From assembly GCF_019599145.1 (NCBI RefSeq), contig NZ_CP080647.1:4898001-4962000 (forward strand): a DNA stretch of 64,000 nt, written 5' to 3'. This DNA comes from Streptomyces akebiae (GTDB lineage Bacteria; Actinomycetota; Actinomycetes; Streptomycetales; Streptomycetaceae). Every line of letters starts with the position of its first letter. Positions within the stretch are counted from its first letter, which is position 1. Shown piece by piece: positions 15,325 to 24,790 of this stretch. Below the pieces are notes generated by a model. That model did no database searches. It was not told the DNA's origin and worked only from the letters and a program-made list of their open reading frames with translations. The position numbers were made by a program, and so were the translations under genes.

Positions 15325-16146
15325 TCAGAGGGCGCGTGCCAGCAGATCCAGCAGTGCCGTCCAGTGGCGTTCCGTCGCCTCGGGGCTGTGCATGGCGGTG
15401 TCGGCCTGGGTGAAGCCGTGGTGGGCGCCCGCGTAGACCTCGCCGTGGTGGCGCACGCCGGCGGCGGTGAGACTCTTGGCGAGGCGGTCGATCTGGTCGG
15501 CGGGGTTGGTGGAGTCGTTGTCCGCGTGCCCGAAGTAGAGCTCGGCGGTGATGCGGTCGGCGAGGAGATGCGGGCTGTCCGGCGCGTCGGTCGCGAGGTA
15601 CGCGCCGTGGAACCCCGCCGCCGCGGCCACCCGCTCCGGGTACGTCCCGGCGGTCCGCAGCGCCAGCCCCGCGCCCACGCAGTAGCCGGTGATACCGACC
15701 GGGCCGCCGTTCGTCAGGGGCGAGGCCGACAGCCAGTCCAGGTAGACCCCGGCGTCCCGCATCGACGCCTCGGGCGTCAGCCCCCGCATCGCCGGCCGGA
15801 TCCGCTCGATGATCTCCGGCCGCGCCCCCGGGTCGATGAAGGCGGGCAGTTCCACCAGGGGCGCCCGCCCGGCGCGGTACATCACGTTCGGCAGCAGGAC
15901 GACGTACCCGGCCGCCGCCAGCCGCTCCGCCATCCCCTTCAGATGCGGGCGCACCCCGAACGCGTCCATGTACAGCAGGACGGCGGGGTGCGGCCCGCCG
16001 CCGGCCGGGTGGAAGACGTGCGCGTCGACGATCCCGTCGGGAGTGGGGATCTCCGTCGGGTGACTCCGCACGCTCCGCGCGGAGTTGAGGGGGGTGGGGG
16101 AGGTGTGCCCGGGCGTGGGCGGCGTAGAAGGGCTGGAGGCAGTCAT
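15325..16146 (-). CDS. Dienelactone hydrolase family protein
   Basis: A 273-residue cytoplasmic alpha/beta hydrolase. The triad can be read as cysteine in GYCVGAG, aspartate in GHADND and histidine in GAHHGF, the arrangement of carboxymethylenebutenolidase-like enzymes. The family hydrolyses dienelactones and related esters; the actual substrate here is unknown. The start MTASSPS was chosen because AAGGAA sits nine bases upstream. A longer in-frame extension exists but is Pro/Arg-rich and lacks a ribosome site. Confidence 0.85.
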   Translation of the reverse strand: MTASSPSTPPTPGHTSPTPLNSARSVRSHPTEIPTPDGIVDAHVFHPAGGGPHPAVLLYMDAFGVRPHLKGMAERLAAAGYVVLLPNVMYRAGRAPLVELPAFIDPGARPEIIERIRPAMRGLTPEASMRDAGVYLDWLSASPLTNGGPVGITGYCVGAGLALRTAGTYPERVAAAAGFHGAYLATDAPDSPHLLADRITAELYFGHADNDSTNPADQIDRLAKSLTAAGVRHHGEVYAGAHHGFTQADTAMHSPEATERHWTALLDLLARAL

Positions 16147-16273
16147 GGGGCGCTCATTCCTTGTGCGTAGGGCGAGTTGACGCGGTGACGAGGCCGTCGG
16201 GTGGCGAGCCCTCGGGGCGTGAGGACGGCCTCCGGACATGTGGAGGGCCTCGGGGTGGAAGCCCGGCGTCGGT

Positions 16274-17056
16274 TCAGTCCCCCGAGAGGGCCTGGCGGGA
16301 GCCGGCCGGTTCGCCCCGGGTCGCTGAGGCGACCAGTTCCCTCACCCGGCCGGCCGGGACGGGGACACCCGGGGTCTCGAAGAACCAACGCCCCGCCTCC
16401 TCCTGTCCGAGCCCGGCAGGGCGTTCCGCCATGTACGGCTGGACGTAGACCGGCGTACCGGGCTCGCTGCGCCAGCTGTCGGCGAGGGTGCCGATGTCGA
16501 CCGTGTCATAGCCGAGCATGTCGAGCAGGCGGGTCACCTCCGCCTTGGCCGCCGGGTGGTCGCCCGCGATCGGCAGGGCGCTGCGGTCGGCGGCCCCCGC
16601 GGGCCGGGCGCCGGTCAGCAGCCGCCGGAAGTCGATGTTGTTGAACGCCTTGACCACGTACGAGTCGGCCAGATGCCGCTGCACCAGCGCGCTGGAGCTA
16701 GGCCGGTTCCCACGCGGCCCGGCCCCGTCCGGCTCCTCCCCTTCCAACTCGGCCAGGCGGCCGTCGCGTTCCGGGTAGTAGTTCATGGTGTCGATCACGG
16801 TCCGGCCAGCCAGGTCGGCGGCGGGGAGCCGCGGGTAGGCGCGCAGCGGGACGGTCGCCACGACCAGGTCACCGTCCCGGGCGGCCTCGGCGGGCGTGGC
16901 GGCGCGGGCGCGGGAGCCGAGTTCGGCGACCAGGTCCGCGAGGGTGTCCGGGCCGCGCGAGTTGCTCAGGACGACGTCAAGGCCGGAGGCGACGGCCAGC
17001 CGGGCCAGCGTTCCGCCGATCATTCCGCTGCCGATGAGTCCGAGGGTCTTGGGCAT
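16274..17056 (-). CDS. NADPH-dependent F420 reductase-like oxidoreductase
   Basis: A 260-residue Rossmann protein beginning TLGLIGSGMIGGTLARLA, the dinucleotide-binding loop of the F420-oxidoreductase/NpdG-like family. VVLSNSRGP shortly after suits NADP binding, and VVKAFNNI is typical of the family. It is divergent from a TetR gene, and an operator overlaps its promoter (17104-17141), so that regulator probably represses it. The start MPKTLG has GGAG upstream; a longer start is unlikely because it would run through the leader. Confidence 0.82.
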   Translation of the reverse strand: MPKTLGLIGSGMIGGTLARLAVASGLDVVLSNSRGPDTLADLVAELGSRARAATPAEAARDGDLVVATVPLRAYPRLPAADLAGRTVIDTMNYYPERDGRLAELEGEEPDGAGPRGNRPSSSALVQRHLADSYVVKAFNNIDFRRLLTGARPAGAADRSALPIAGDHPAAKAEVTRLLDMLGYDTVDIGTLADSWRSEPGTPVYVQPYMAERPAGLGQEEAGRWFFETPGVPVPAGRVRELVASATRGEPAGSRQALSGD

Positions 17057-17103
17057 GGCGACACATCTCCGGTCTGCGGTGAAGTTGGATCCCAAAGGTG
17101 AAA

Positions 17104-17141
17104 CTGAGTGTCACGCTAGCCACTTAGACGCACACCTGCAA
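17104..17141 (-). promoter_or_regulatory. Oxidoreductase promoter with overlapping TetR-type operator
   Basis: On the minus strand TTGCAG (17136-17141) and TAGCGT (17113-17118) are 17 bases apart, a strong Streptomyces promoter. CTGAGTG (17104-17110) and CACTTAG (17121-17127) form an imperfect inverted repeat over the -10 box. This is the expected arrangement for repression by the divergent TetR protein. Confidence 0.6.
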
Positions 17142-17172
17142 GCGAGGGTCGTCCGGGCGGTAGCATCGCGGG

Positions 17173-17814
17173 GTGAGCGAAGTGAACGCAGCGGGCGGCG
17201 CGGCGTCCGAGGGACCCAGGGGGCCTGGCGAGACCGCGCGGACGAAGACCAGGGACATCGCACGGGCCGCCGTACGGGCGGAACTGGCCCAGGTGGCCTT
17301 CGAGTTGTTCCTGCGCGACGGCTTCGAGAAGGTGACCCTCGACGATCTGGCGTCGGCCGCCGGGGTGTCCAGGAGCACGTTCCTGCGCTACTTCGGCACC
17401 AAGGAGGACGCCGTGCTCGGCGCCTTCGACGCGCACGGCGTCCGGCTCGCCGACGCGCTGCGCGCCCGCCCCGCCGACGAGGACGACTGGACGGCGCTGC
17501 GGCGGGCTCTCGACACGGTCATCCAGCGCTACCACCAGGACCCGGTCGCCTCGCTCGCCACCGCCCGGCTCGTGCGGGACACCCCGGCGCTCTGCGCCCG
17601 CCAGCTGGAGAAGCAGCACCACTGGCGGCCCTCGCTGGCACGTGCCCTCGCCGAACGCCACGGTTCCTCGGGGCCCCCGACCCTCGCCGAGAACGTCCGG
17701 GCCGCCGCCGCCATCGACTGTCTCACCATCGCGCTCGACCACTGGACCGCGTCCGACGGCGCCCTCGACCTGGTGGCCCTCCTGGACGAGGCGTTCGCGA
17801 CGCTGGCCCCGTAG
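17173..17814 (+). CDS. TetR-family transcriptional regulator
   Basis: A 213-residue regulator. After a 30-residue flexible lead, the helix-turn-helix is clear (FLRDGFEKVTLDDLASAAGVSRSTFLRYFGTKED, about residues 45-80, shown here only to locate the fold by its FLRYFGTKED end). The C-terminal ligand domain is variable, as usual. It starts with GTG and is divergent from the F420-type oxidoreductase, whose promoter it probably controls. Confidence 0.9.
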   Translation: MSEVNAAGGAASEGPRGPGETARTKTRDIARAAVRAELAQVAFELFLRDGFEKVTLDDLASAAGVSRSTFLRYFGTKEDAVLGAFDAHGVRLADALRARPADEDDWTALRRALDTVIQRYHQDPVASLATARLVRDTPALCARQLEKQHHWRPSLARALAERHGSSGPPTLAENVRAAAAIDCLTIALDHWTASDGALDLVALLDEAFATLAP

Positions 17815-17904
17815 CCGCGGCCGTTTCCGCAGCCGACGGGAGGACGGAGCCACAGAGCTACGGAGCCCCGGAGCCTGCGACGCCCGCCGCCCCGGGCAGG
17901 AGTC

Positions 17905-18525
17905 TCAGACGTAGACGATCGGGCAGCCGCGGCGTATCGAATGCTGGGCGGCGCGCAGGTACAGGGCCACGTAGAAGGCCGTGTCGAGGTCCTCGGCCCA
18001 CGGCCCCGGCCGGGTGGCGGCCAGCGTCTTCGCCGCTCCGTCCAGGAACCACAGGGTCAGGTCGAGGTTGTCGCACATCGCCGGGACCTCGGCCGTCGGC
18101 AGCTCGACGGCCGCCGCGAGCCGCTCCGCGAGCGCCAGCACCTGGGGGGCGCCGGCGACCATGGTCTCCTCCGTATACGCCGACTCGACGCCCTCCAGCC
18201 GGATGTCCTCCTCCAGCGACAACGGCACCAGCACCGTCCAGCCGCACAGGGTCTCCAGCTCCTCGCGCGTGAGGTGGGCCTCGCACAGCCTGACGAACCC
18301 GTCCATCGGCAGGACGAGCTTCTCCTCGAAGGCCAGCCCCGAGCCACGGACGAGGGGAGCGCGCGCGGGCGTCGCCGCGGGCACCGACTCGTAGGCCGGC
18401 AGCCCTCGCCGCCTCAGCTCCTCGTTCAACGCCGAGGCGACACGCCCTCGCCCCTCCTCCTCGTCCTCACCCTCCCCCTCGCCGAACCAATCCTCCGCGC
18501 CGACGCTCACCAGATAGATGCCCAT
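17905..18525 (-). CDS. Conserved hypothetical cytoplasmic protein
   Basis: A 206-residue acidic protein starting MGIYLVSVGAEDWF. There is no signal peptide or membrane helix. It has a Glu/Gly-rich patch near residue 20 and a LxxxELETLCGWTVLVPL segment in the middle. I do not recognise a domain. The composition suggests a soluble actinobacterial protein of unknown role. The start was set at MGIYL because the upstream extension is Arg/Gly-rich and unlike coding sequence. Confidence 0.65.
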   Translation of the reverse strand: MGIYLVSVGAEDWFGEGEGEDEEEGRGRVASALNEELRRRGLPAYESVPAATPARAPLVRGSGLAFEEKLVLPMDGFVRLCEAHLTREELETLCGWTVLVPLSLEEDIRLEGVESAYTEETMVAGAPQVLALAERLAAAVELPTAEVPAMCDNLDLTLWFLDGAAKTLAATRPGPWAEDLDTAFYVALYLRAAQHSIRRGCPIVYV

Positions 18526-18726
18526 GGCCGGAACGTAGCGCGCACCACTGACACCGCAGAGGTGTAGCGGGCTACACCTCCGATACGGGAGAGCGCTCCC
18601 TCGTGGCGAAGCCCGCCGAACGAGATCGTTGAGACACGAGGTCACGCCGGCCTCACCACCTCGTTCCGGCCTCACCACCTCGTTCCGGACCTGCCCCTCC
18701 CTCTCCCTCCCGAAAGGAAGCCCCCC

Positions 18727-18915
18727 ATGAAGGCCCTGCTCGCCTCCAAGCCCGTCCTGTGGTTCCTGTTCCTGTTCAACCTCGCCGTCGCCGCGGTCGC
18801 CCCCTTCGTCGTCGACGGCTCCCAGGGCGTGGCCACGGCGATCGGCATGGGCGTCGTCTCACTCGGCGCGGGCGTCAGCCTCCTGCGCGGCCGGGGACAG
18901 CGACAGCGCGCCTGA
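18727..18915 (+). CDS. Small two-helix membrane protein
   Basis: A 62-residue protein with two hydrophobic stretches (VLWFLFLFNLAVAAVAPFVV and GVATAIGMGVVSLGAGVSLL) joined by a short DGSQ turn, ending in a basic tail RGRGQRQRA. AAGGAAG lies eight bases before the ATG. Function unknown. Confidence 0.65.
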   Translation: MKALLASKPVLWFLFLFNLAVAAVAPFVVDGSQGVATAIGMGVVSLGAGVSLLRGRGQRQRA

Positions 18916-19086
18916 CCCGTGTCGGCGCACCGATGAGTCCCGGCGGCGGCACGGCACGGAAACACCGACGGGTCCTGGGCGCTCTGCTCGACGCAACCAA
19001 TCCCCGCGTACAGGCGTCCCCTTTGTCGCGCTCGTCGCGCAGAACCCGCCGTCCTCGGCGCCCACCCAAGAGAGCGAGCAAAGGCC

Positions 19087-19272
19087 GTGCTCATACTCAT
19101 CCTGTCCGTCGTCCTCCTTCTCGCGCTCGGCGGCGTCGTCTGCGTCTACTGGACGGCGCGAGGTGACGCCCCACGCTGGGCGCGCGGTGTGGCGAGGACG
19201 ACCGACGTCGCGAGCGGCGTACTGCTCCGCGCGAACAAGTCCGACTCCCAGAAGAACACGGACAACGACTGA
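19087..19272 (+). CDS. Small single-pass membrane protein
   Basis: A 61-residue protein with one N-terminal helix (LILILSVVLLLALGGVVCVY) and a charged cytoplasmic tail ending KNTDND. It starts with GTG and has a weak AAAGG close by. It follows the 62-residue membrane protein by 171 bases, so the two might be co-transcribed. Confidence 0.5.
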   Translation: MLILILSVVLLLALGGVVCVYWTARGDAPRWARGVARTTDVASGVLLRANKSDSQKNTDND

Positions 19273-19382
19273 GGCACCGCGGAGCGCTCGTAGTAGGGGT
19301 TCATGAGAGCCGCGTCCTCGAAGCGCTGACCTGAGATCGGCGCGACGGCCCTGATCCGAGGTCGGCTCGACGGCGCAGACGT

Positions 19383-19417
19383 GAGGCCGGCTCGACGTCC
19401 ATCGTCGAGCCGGCCTC
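19383..19417. terminator. Terminator downstream of argG
   Basis: GAGGCCGGCTCGAC (19383-19396) and GTCGAGCCGGCCTC (19404-19417) form a perfect 14-bp stem with a seven-base loop. It lies 29 bases past the argG stop, between convergent transcripts. Confidence 0.75.
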
Positions 19418-19445
19418 TTCCTACGTCGTCGTCGCCCGTCGGCGG

Positions 19446-20957
<1,512 letters not shown>

Positions 20958-21368
20958 TCACGACCCCAGTTCGGTGAAGAGGGTCAGCTGCAGGGCGCCG
21001 GGTGCTTCGAGGCGGGAGTTCAGGGAGTTCCAGGGGGTGCGGGTCGGTTCGGCGACCACCTCCGCGCCGGCCGCCGCCAGCTTCGCCGTGGCCGCGGTCG
21101 AGTCGTCCACCTCGAAGGCGACCCGGATGTGGCCGGCCACGCGGCGGCCGACCTCCACCTCGTCGATGAACTCCGCGTGCTTCGGGTCGGTGATCTCCAG
21201 CGTCGCCCGCCCCGCTTCGAGGATCGACACCCGCCCGCCCTCGGACGAGAACGCCGCCCGCTCGGGCAGCCCCAGCACATCACGGTAGAAGTGCAGCGCG
21301 GCGTCGTAGTCGGCGGCGGTGACGACCAGTCGGAGTTCGCGGACCGGGGTGGCGGCTTCGTCGGACAT
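20958..21368 (-). CDS. VOC (glyoxalase/dioxygenase fold) protein
   Basis: A 136-residue single-module VOC protein. It shows the beta-alpha-beta pattern RLVVTAADYDAALHFYRDVLGLPE, here noted by its ALHFYRDVLG core, and a second half with HIRVAFEVDD. Members bind a metal for isomerase, resistance or dioxygenase chemistry; the substrate is not predictable. AGGAG precedes the ATG. It lies upstream of argG in the same direction, but argG has its own promoter beginning 22 bases before this gene's stop codon. Confidence 0.8.
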   Translation of the reverse strand: MSDEAATPVRELRLVVTAADYDAALHFYRDVLGLPERAAFSSEGGRVSILEAGRATLEITDPKHAEFIDEVEVGRRVAGHIRVAFEVDDSTAATAKLAAAGAEVVAEPTRTPWNSLNSRLEAPGALQLTLFTELGS

Positions 21369-21466
21369 GACGGCTCCTGGCGGGTTTCGGGTCGTTTCGG
21401 GTCGGCGGGCGAAGGGGCCCGTCGGCAGGCCGACGGGCCCCCGGCCTCAGTTCAGGTCAGGTCAGA

Positions 21467-21952
21467 TCAGGTCAGCCAGGTGCCCGCCCCGCAGGCGGAG
21501 GCGGTGACCCACTGGTGAGACCTGATGTTGTCGTTCACGACGGCACCGGACTGGTAGTAGTTGTCCGTGAGATTGTCGGCCCACAGCTCTCCCGGAGCGA
21601 GACAGACGTAGCCGAACTGGTACTGGTAGTCCTTCTCGGCGTAGAAGGCGACGACGTCCTTGCCCCCCAGGAACCCGCTGTTCATCACGGAGGACGGCGC
21701 CAGGTGGTCCGGTGAGTTGAACACCCCCTCCGTCCCGCTGTCGCCCCAGAAGCGGTCGTTCCCCGGCGTCGTGCCGAGGAGGATGCCCTGGCAGCCCCAG
21801 TCCTGCCAGACCCTCAGATTGCCGTCCCGGCTGTTCGGCCACTCCTCCCCGCAGACGCTGTCGTCCGCCGTCGTGGCGGACGCGGTCGGTGCCCCGAGCC
21901 CGAGGGAGGCCAGGGCGATGACGACGGCGGCGGCTATGGCTGGTCTGCGCAT
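21467..21952 (-). CDS. Secreted small protein, peptidase-inhibitor I36-like
   Basis: A 161-residue exported protein with a signal peptide ending near PTASATT. The mature part has four cysteines (VCGEE, WGCQG, YVCLA, SACGA) and an aromatic Gly/Asn-rich pattern (NDRFWGDSGT, YQYQFGYVC) of the crystallin-like I36 inhibitor family, whose founder inhibits a Streptomyces metalloproteinase. AAGGAG precedes the ATG. It lies 18 bases after a lipoprotein gene and is probably co-transcribed. Confidence 0.7.
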   Translation of the reverse strand: MRRPAIAAAVVIALASLGLGAPTASATTADDSVCGEEWPNSRDGNLRVWQDWGCQGILLGTTPGNDRFWGDSGTEGVFNSPDHLAPSSVMNSGFLGGKDVVAFYAEKDYQYQFGYVCLAPGELWADNLTDNYYQSGAVVNDNIRSHQWVTASACGAGTWLT

Positions 21953-21970
21953 GTGTACTCCTTGGTGTGG

Positions 21971-22879
21971 TCAGGCCCGTGGGCCGACGATCTTCCGGGC
22001 GAGGTCCAGCGCCCGGTGCTGGAGCCGGGTGTACGTGTCGAGCGCTTCGCCGTAGCGGTCGCGCAGCTGGTCGAGGTAGTGGCTCTCGCGCTCCTCGCCG
22101 ATGGGGCGGAGGTCGGCCTCCCGGGCGCAGGTCGCGTCGGCGACGGCCAGCTTCTTCTCGGCCTCGAAGACCCCGGGCTCGGCCACCCGGTCGGACCGCG
22201 CGACGGCCGCCTGACGGGAGGCGCCCGGGTCCTCGTAGTCGTAGCCCGCCCGCTTCATGCAGCGCGACCAGACCTCCAGCGCCGCCGAGAAACGCCGGTC
22301 GGCCAGCACCTTGGGTACGTAGAGCGACCGGAGGTGTCCGGAGACCTTCTCCGCGCGGAACCATTCCCGGGGGTCCCCGTACAGCTTCTTCTCGGACTCG
22401 GCCACACAGCCGCCCAGGCGCTTGCGCACCGTGCCGCCGCCGCCGGGGATCTCGACGCTGATCGAGGGCGCGTCGATCCCGCCGTCGAGCGCCTCGTCGT
22501 AGGCCGTGCGGCGCTGCTCGGGGAGACGCTTGCGGTAGGCGAGGTTGGGGTTGGCGGCGCGGGCGACGGCCTCCTCGGCCTGCAGGCGACTGCCGTAGCC
22601 GTACGTGCGGGCCCAGTCGACGTCGTCCAGCACATAGCCGAGGGTGCGGCTCTTCGCCAGGCTGAGCCGCTCGGTCTCCCAGAACTCGAAGCCCTGCCGT
22701 CGCATGCAACCGCCGATCAGGCGTTGCTGCGCGTCCGAGATCCGCAGTTGCTCGGCGTCGGTCAACTGCCTTGCGGTACCGGGCTCCTGACGTTCCGCGC
22801 TCGCCGGGGAGTGCTGGGCGCCGGCGCAGCCGGTGACGACGGCGGACACGAGGAGCAAGCTGATCGCGGCCTTGCGCAT
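21971..22879 (-). CDS. Lipoprotein of unknown function
   Basis: A 302-residue protein with a lipobox (AVVTGC, cysteine at 18), so lipid-anchored to the outer face of the membrane. The rest is helical and charged, with paired cysteines in GGCMRRQGF, GGCVAESEKK, WSRCMKRAGYDY and DATCAREADL. The repeated C-M-R/K-x-x-G-[FY] motif is seen in several actinobacterial lipoproteins of unknown role. It is upstream of and probably in operon with the I36-like protein. Confidence 0.75.
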   Translation of the reverse strand: MRKAAISLLLVSAVVTGCAGAQHSPASAERQEPGTARQLTDAEQLRISDAQQRLIGGCMRRQGFEFWETERLSLAKSRTLGYVLDDVDWARTYGYGSRLQAEEAVARAANPNLAYRKRLPEQRRTAYDEALDGGIDAPSISVEIPGGGGTVRKRLGGCVAESEKKLYGDPREWFRAEKVSGHLRSLYVPKVLADRRFSAALEVWSRCMKRAGYDYEDPGASRQAAVARSDRVAEPGVFEAEKKLAVADATCAREADLRPIGEERESHYLDQLRDRYGEALDTYTRLQHRALDLARKIVGPRA

Positions 22880-23158
22880 GACGTCCTCTCGCGTGGGGCG
22901 TGAAGGAGGGTGCGAGCGGAGGGCGGGTCGGCTCCGGTGCGACCGGGCTCACGCCGCCAGCGTGATTGATCGGTGAACGAACGTGCCAGGACTTTCAGTG
23001 CTCTCCGAAAGTGGCACGTCACGACCAGAGGCCGACACACCGGACACGCAAAGCAAGCAGCAGCGCTCATAAGCACTCATACCGACGCCGCGAGCACCGG
23101 CCGGCCCTCGGCCGGACACCTGGTGCCGCAGGCGTCATCCAGACCACAGGGGGACACC

Positions 23159-24157
23159 GTGCTGAGCATCCACTTCACGACCGAGGACATGGGCAACACC
23201 CGCCTGGCCGCCGAGCCGGACGTGCTCTGGGAGGTGCTGCTGAGCCTGCACGCCCTGCAGAAGCGGCCCGGCACCAGGGAGTTCGGGCTGTGGCGCGACC
23301 GGACCCGCGGCCGGCTTCTCGGCGGTACGGCGGATTTGACCCGCATGCTGTGCGAACTGGCGCCGCCCGTGGGCTACTCGGCGGACTTCCTCACCCCGAC
23401 CGCGGGCATCTCCTGCCTGGACGAAGCCCTCGACATCCTGCTCGCCACCACGCGGACCCGGCTGCGCGCGGATCTCGGCGACCTGGCCCCCCGGCGCGCC
23501 CCGGCCCCCTGGCTGGGTGCGCTGGCCGCCGGTGACGTGGCGGTCCTCAGGACCCTCGGAGAGGCCGTCCGGAGTTACCACCGGACAGCGCTGGCCCCTT
23601 ACTGGCGTGCCGTCCACGCCCAGTTGGAGGCCGACCGGGCCACCCGTCTGCACGCCCTGGCCACGGGAGGCGTCACACGGCTGCTCACCCAGCTGCACCC
23701 GCAGGCGCGCTGGCGACCGCCCGTACTCGAACTCCCCTACCCCGTGGACCAGGACCTCTTCCTCAACGGCAGAGGGCTGGTGCTCCTGCCGTCGTTCTTC
23801 TGCTTCGGCGTCCCCATCACGCTCAAGAACCCCGACACGGCCCCTGTGCTGGTCTATCCCGCCGTACGCAGCCGGGGCTGGGCGGGGGGAGGCACCGCGC
23901 AGGACGAGGCGGGCCCCGGCCCCCTGGCGGCGCTGCTGGGCCGCACCCGGGCGACGGTCATGCACCTGCTCGTGCATGCCAGCACCACCGGTGAACTGGC
24001 GCGTCGCGCGGACATCTCAGCGGCGTCGGCGAGCCAGCACGCCACCGTGCTCCGCCAGGCCGGGCTGGTCTCCACCCACAGACAGGGCAACACCGTGCGG
24101 CACACGCTCTCCCCCCTCGGTGCCGAACTCCTCAGCTCCCCCCGCAGACCCCGCTGA
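23159..24157 (+). CDS. ArsR-type winged-helix regulator with long N-terminal domain
   Basis: A 332-residue regulator starting with GTG, preceded by GGGGGA. The last 90 residues form an ArsR/SmtB-like winged helix (TTGELARRADISAASASQHATVLRQAGLVSTHR, core SASQHATVLRQAGLV). The first 240 residues are an effector or dimer domain seen in large Streptomyces ArsR-like regulators. There is no metal-binding cysteine cluster. Its 3' end overlaps the convergent exonuclease gene by 26 bases. Confidence 0.8.
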   Translation: MLSIHFTTEDMGNTRLAAEPDVLWEVLLSLHALQKRPGTREFGLWRDRTRGRLLGGTADLTRMLCELAPPVGYSADFLTPTAGISCLDEALDILLATTRTRLRADLGDLAPRRAPAPWLGALAAGDVAVLRTLGEAVRSYHRTALAPYWRAVHAQLEADRATRLHALATGGVTRLLTQLHPQARWRPPVLELPYPVDQDLFLNGRGLVLLPSFFCFGVPITLKNPDTAPVLVYPAVRSRGWAGGGTAQDEAGPGPLAALLGRTRATVMHLLVHASTTGELARRADISAASASQHATVLRQAGLVSTHRQGNTVRHTLSPLGAELLSSPRRPR

Positions 24158-24761
24158 CCCCGCTGACCCGCAGAAGACCCTCCGGCAGCGCGACCCCCGC
24201 CCCCGACAGGTGGCGCAGCGCCACCGCGATGGAGTGGCAGTCGAAGAGGGCGGAGTGTTCGTGGCCGGAGGCGGGACGGGGGAGCGAGAGGGCCTGCCAG
24301 AGGCGGCCCGAGTTGACGCCCGTCGTCGCCGGGGCGACGGTGTTCAGCCACGGGCGGATGTTGAGGAAGCCCGGGGTGAGGGCACTGTGCTTGATCTCCT
24401 CGCCCCGGGCCCGGGCCCAGCCGATGTTCTCGCCGAGGACGAGCATGTCGTTGCCGTAGGAGAGGACCGGCCCGCCCCGGCAGAAGGCGAGGAAGTCGGT
24501 GACGGCCCGGGCCGGCGGAAGGCCGTCCCGGTCCACGCTCCGCTGGTCGATGCCGGTGAGGGTGGTGAAGAACGGCGAGAGCCGAGGGTTCACCACCGGG
24601 CGGACCAGCGTCTCGTACTCCTCGACGACGGCGTACCCCTCATCCACCCGCACCGCGCCGATCTGCACGATCTCCCGCAGCTGGCCGGGGGCCGACCAGT
24701 CCTGCTCCATGGCCCCGGGCCAGGTCGTGAACTCCAGGTCGAAGATGACGAAGGTGGACAA
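24132..24761 (-). CDS. DEDDh 3'-5' exonuclease domain protein
   Basis: A 209-residue exonuclease-fold protein. Exo I is DLEFTTW near residue 8; an acidic mid-region motif lies in SYGNDMLVLG; and HEHSALFDCHSIA near 170 gives the histidine and last aspartate of the DEDDh class, as in ERI/KapD-like RNases or DnaQ-type proofreaders. The substrate, RNA or DNA, is unresolved. It starts with TTG, chosen because GGGAGCG lies eight bases upstream and the next in-frame start would remove Exo I. Its 3' end overlaps the ArsR gene. Confidence 0.75.
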   Translation of the reverse strand: MSTFVIFDLEFTTWPGAMEQDWSAPGQLREIVQIGAVRVDEGYAVVEEYETLVRPVVNPRLSPFFTTLTGIDQRSVDRDGLPPARAVTDFLAFCRGGPVLSYGNDMLVLGENIGWARARGEEIKHSALTPGFLNIRPWLNTVAPATTGVNSGRLWQALSLPRPASGHEHSALFDCHSIAVALRHLSGAGVALPEGLLRVSGVSGVCGGS

Positions 24762-24790
24762 GGCGGGCGCTCCCTGCGGTGCGAGGACGG

